DNA of 6,756 nucleotides, taken from positions 1-6,756 of the forward strand of contig WRDV01000055.1 of assembly GCA_009779655.1 (NCBI GenBank), in the 5' to 3' direction. The stretch comes from Dehalococcoidia bacterium. GTDB lineage: Bacteria > Chloroflexota > Dehalococcoidia > Dehalococcoidales > UBA1222. Position numbers and translations under genes: made by a program. Below the pieces are notes generated by a model. That model was not told the DNA's origin. It made no database searches and worked only from the letters and a program-made list of their open reading frames with translations. Positions 5,501-6,756 of this stretch are shown here, in pieces; position 1 is the first letter of the stretch, and each line of letters opens with the position of its first letter.

Positions 5501-6547
5501 TCACCCTTCATTCTGCCGAACATATGGAGAACCAAACACTACATTAGGATCCGGTAAGGAATTGATTACGCCATTCATTCTGGAAAATTCAAAAATAGCC
5601 ATTATGGATTCCTTAGCATCGCCCTCGATTTCCGCGAGGTTAACTCCGGAATGCTCGTTATATATCATCTTATAGAAATCAGCATTTTCTCTTCTTGAAT
5701 CCTCAGCCGCAAACTGTGCCGCCAACGCATCTATATTCGCTTCGCCATAAGCCAGCGACTCTTTAAGCAACTCATATATTGCCTCAACAACTGCCGGGTT
5801 TTTCTTTTGGAAATCCCTGTCGACCACCAACGTGGATGTTACGACCGGCACGCCATAAATCCCATAGAAAATTTGATCCAAATTCATGACGACCTTAAAA
5901 TCTGAATCCCTTGAATACCGAGGACCGTCGTTCTGCCCAACCAATGCTACTTCCCAATGACCAAGCCTAACCGACTCAGCGAGATTTCCAGAAACTTCTT
6001 TTAGCAAAACTTCATTCTGCGCATTAACAATGTTTTCTTCACCTTTTTTTGCATCAATACCATACTCAATCTTCAGCAAAGCTATCAAAGAGGATGTCGC
6101 ACTACTGCTGAAGTCTCCTACTGCGACCGTCTTGCCTTTTAGATCGCTTGGCGAGGAGATGGTGCTGTTCGCCTTGGTCAACACGAAATTAACCCCCTTT
6201 TGTTCCAAAGCACCTGAATGTACAACAAAAGTACTAATGGCCACCAGCGGCACATTTCGTTGTTGCACGGTAGCAAGTCTAGCATTTGACAACGTGCCAA
6301 TAGGATAACTACCAGCCATCAGCGGGGCTTCGTATTCGGTAGTAGCTGCCAACGTGATTCTCAAATCCACGTCCGGCGAGGTGATAATGCCTTCGCGGAC
6401 AGCATATGTGGCAAGCCACGTATTAAAAGAGTTGGCTCCAACCATTTGGACAACTTTGCCAGATTTCCCACACGACAACAACGGCATAGGTATGAAACAT
6501 ATGCACAACGCGACAGCAAACAAAGCACTCAATTTTCTGAATTTCAA
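5501..6547 (-). CDS. ABC importer substrate-binding lipoprotein, SsuA/TauA/NMT1-like
   Basis: Extracytoplasmic receptor that delivers substrate to the permease. The 348-residue protein begins with a lipoprotein signal peptide: basic MKFRK, a hydrophobic core, and lipobox LLSC with the lipidated cysteine at 26. The mature part has the two-lobe shape of the nitrate/sulfonate/taurine group: an opening strand (VVQMVGANSFNTWLATYAVREG), an early-lobe PLMAGSYPIGTLSNA stretch, and SSPSDLKGKTVAVGDFSSSATSSL, the usual DLKGK turn followed by a serine-rich ligand loop. ThiY-type CCCFC is absent, so a pyrimidine precursor of thiamine is not indicated. The substrate could be a sulfonate, a nitrogen compound or another small anion. 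The TTG start is supported by GGAGA 8 bases upstream. First gene of the operon. Confidence 0.92.
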   Translation of the reverse strand: MKFRKLSALFAVALCICFIPMPLLSCGKSGKVVQMVGANSFNTWLATYAVREGIITSPDVDLRITLAATTEYEAPLMAGSYPIGTLSNARLATVQQRNVPLVAISTFVVHSGALEQKGVNFVLTKANSTISSPSDLKGKTVAVGDFSSSATSSLIALLKIEYGIDAKKGEENIVNAQNEVLLKEVSGNLAESVRLGHWEVALVGQNDGPRYSRDSDFKVVMNLDQIFYGIYGVPVVTSTLVVDRDFQKKNPAVVEAIYELLKESLAYGEANIDALAAQFAAEDSRRENADFYKMIYNEHSGVNLAEIEGDAKESIMAIFEFSRMNGVINSLPDPNVVFGSPYVRQNEG

Positions 6548-6555
6548 AGCACTTA

Positions 6556-6560
6556 TCTCC
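6556..6560 (-). promoter_or_regulatory. Ribosome-binding site for the binding-protein TTG start
   Basis: On the minus strand GGAGA lies 8 bases before the TTG at 6547. Using TTG places a complete lipoprotein signal at the N-terminus, which an internal start would destroy. Confidence 0.7.
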
Positions 6561-6571
6561 CTATTAAATTA

Positions 6572-6611
6572 CCGCCCACTTCCTGCGAGCACACGCTTTA
6601 GGAAGTAGCGG
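6572..6611 (-). promoter_or_regulatory. Strong hairpin in the importer leader
   Basis: On the minus strand CCGC-T-ACTTCCT (6611 down to 6600) pairs with AGGAAGT-GG-GCGG (6584 down to 6572): a 7-bp stem, a 1x2 internal loop and a 4-bp base. The 15-base apex can add a GCG/CGC stem around TGTGCT. The structure ends 24 bases before the TTG and 11 before the ribosome-binding site. There is no T-tail, so it is not a terminator. It may be a regulatory RNA element, a stability hairpin or a DNA operator; I match no known riboswitch. Confidence 0.55.
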
Positions 6612-6625
6612 TTCTAAACAGCGCC

Positions 6626-6653
6626 AATATATCATGCGTCCAAAAAACAGTCA
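6626..6653 (-). promoter_or_regulatory. Possible extended -10 promoter for the importer operon
   Basis: On the minus strand TATATT (6626-6631) is preceded by TGA, giving an extended -10 (TGnTATATT). A poor -35 (TGACTG, 6648-6653) is 16 bases upstream. The start would fall near 6619, putting the hairpin at 6572-6611 at the 5' end of the RNA. A weak -35 is consistent with activator dependence. Confidence 0.35.
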
Positions 6654-6672
6654 TGAGCCCCTAGGGCCCATG
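6652..6672. repeat. Interrupted dyad upstream of the importer promoter
   Basis: CATG-a-GCCC-cta-GGGC-c-CATG: two 4-bp paired blocks on each side with one mismatch between them, around a 3-base centre. It touches the upstream edge of the candidate -35, the usual place for an activator of the LysR or CRP kind. In minus-strand RNA it would be followed after four bases by TTTTTT, so it could instead be a weak terminator or attenuator for transcription entering from the right. Confidence 0.4.
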
Positions 6673-6749
6673 TCGTAAACGCCCGCGCGATGCTAGAATA
6701 CGCTATTATCAAGTCATCCCTATCAATTTAAGACAAGGATTATAGGCCT

Positions 6750-6756
6750 ATGCATA
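6750..6756 (+). CDS. Possible start of a rightward gene at the window edge
   Basis: An ATG at 6750 is preceded by AAGGA (6735-6739) at 10 bases, and a TGCTAGAAT extended -10-like element lies at 6691-6699. Only two codons are visible, so nothing can be said about the product; a gene divergent from the importer would fit the spacing. The ATG overlaps the 10-base palindrome ATAGGCCTAT (6742-6751). Confidence 0.2.

Noticed and set aside
6742..6751. 10-base palindrome ATAGGCCTAT at the right edge as an operator
   Set aside because: Too short and too close to the window end to separate from chance.
6548..6756. Known riboswitch (guanidine-I/ykkC, mini-ykkC or TPP) upstream of the importer, suggested by the CTAGGG stretch and transporter class
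   Set aside because: The conserved guanidine-I core, the paired ACGR loops of mini-ykkC and the TPP CTGAGA core are all absent; only the generic hairpin remains.

Overview
The window is ordinary bacterial chromosomal DNA with mid-range G+C and densely packed genes. Several intergenic spaces carry close matches to sigma70-type -35/-10 promoters. The best taxonomic guess is Chloroflexota, class Dehalococcoidia or a relative. It rests on a compact chorismate-branch operon with separate chorismate mutase and prephenate dehydrogenase genes, a small double-zinc-ribbon protein and a DUF5661 protein. This is inference from gene content and is not secure. I see no rRNA, tRNA, CRISPR array, transposase or phage gene.

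Positions 1-2040 (+) hold the 3' end of an aromatic amino acid operon: chorismate synthase (aroC, cut by the left edge), a 94-residue AroQ-class chorismate mutase and an NAD-type prephenate dehydrogenase (tyrA). Each junction is a 4-base stop/start overlap (GTGA, then TTGA), so the three are probably translationally coupled. Together they take EPSP to chorismate, then prephenate, then 4-hydroxyphenylpyruvate, the tyrosine branch. A near-perfect 18-bp hairpin (2085-2121) ends the operon and also serves the convergent gene.

Positions 2140-2952 (-) hold two separately promoted small genes: a 96-residue protein with two four-cysteine zinc modules and an 86-residue DUF5661 protein. Both have strong consensus promoters, and a shared 10-base sequence lies near each. 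From 2953 to 3310 there is no convincing gene. Positions 3311-3826 (+) hold two small two-helix membrane proteins of unknown function; the second has its own promoter starting at the first base after the stop codon of the first.

Positions 3910-6547 (-) hold a complete ABC importer of the nitrate/sulfonate/taurine (SsuABC/TauABC-like) class, in the order lipoprotein substrate-binding protein, permease, ATPase. The substrate cannot be read from the sequence. Its leader (6548-6756) carries a strong hairpin and an upstream dyad that may control it. A rightward gene may start at the extreme right edge, but only two codons are visible.

I did not find a clearly new multi-gene system. The most open questions are the importer leader and substrate, the paired small membrane proteins, and the possible common control of the zinc-ribbon and DUF5661 genes.
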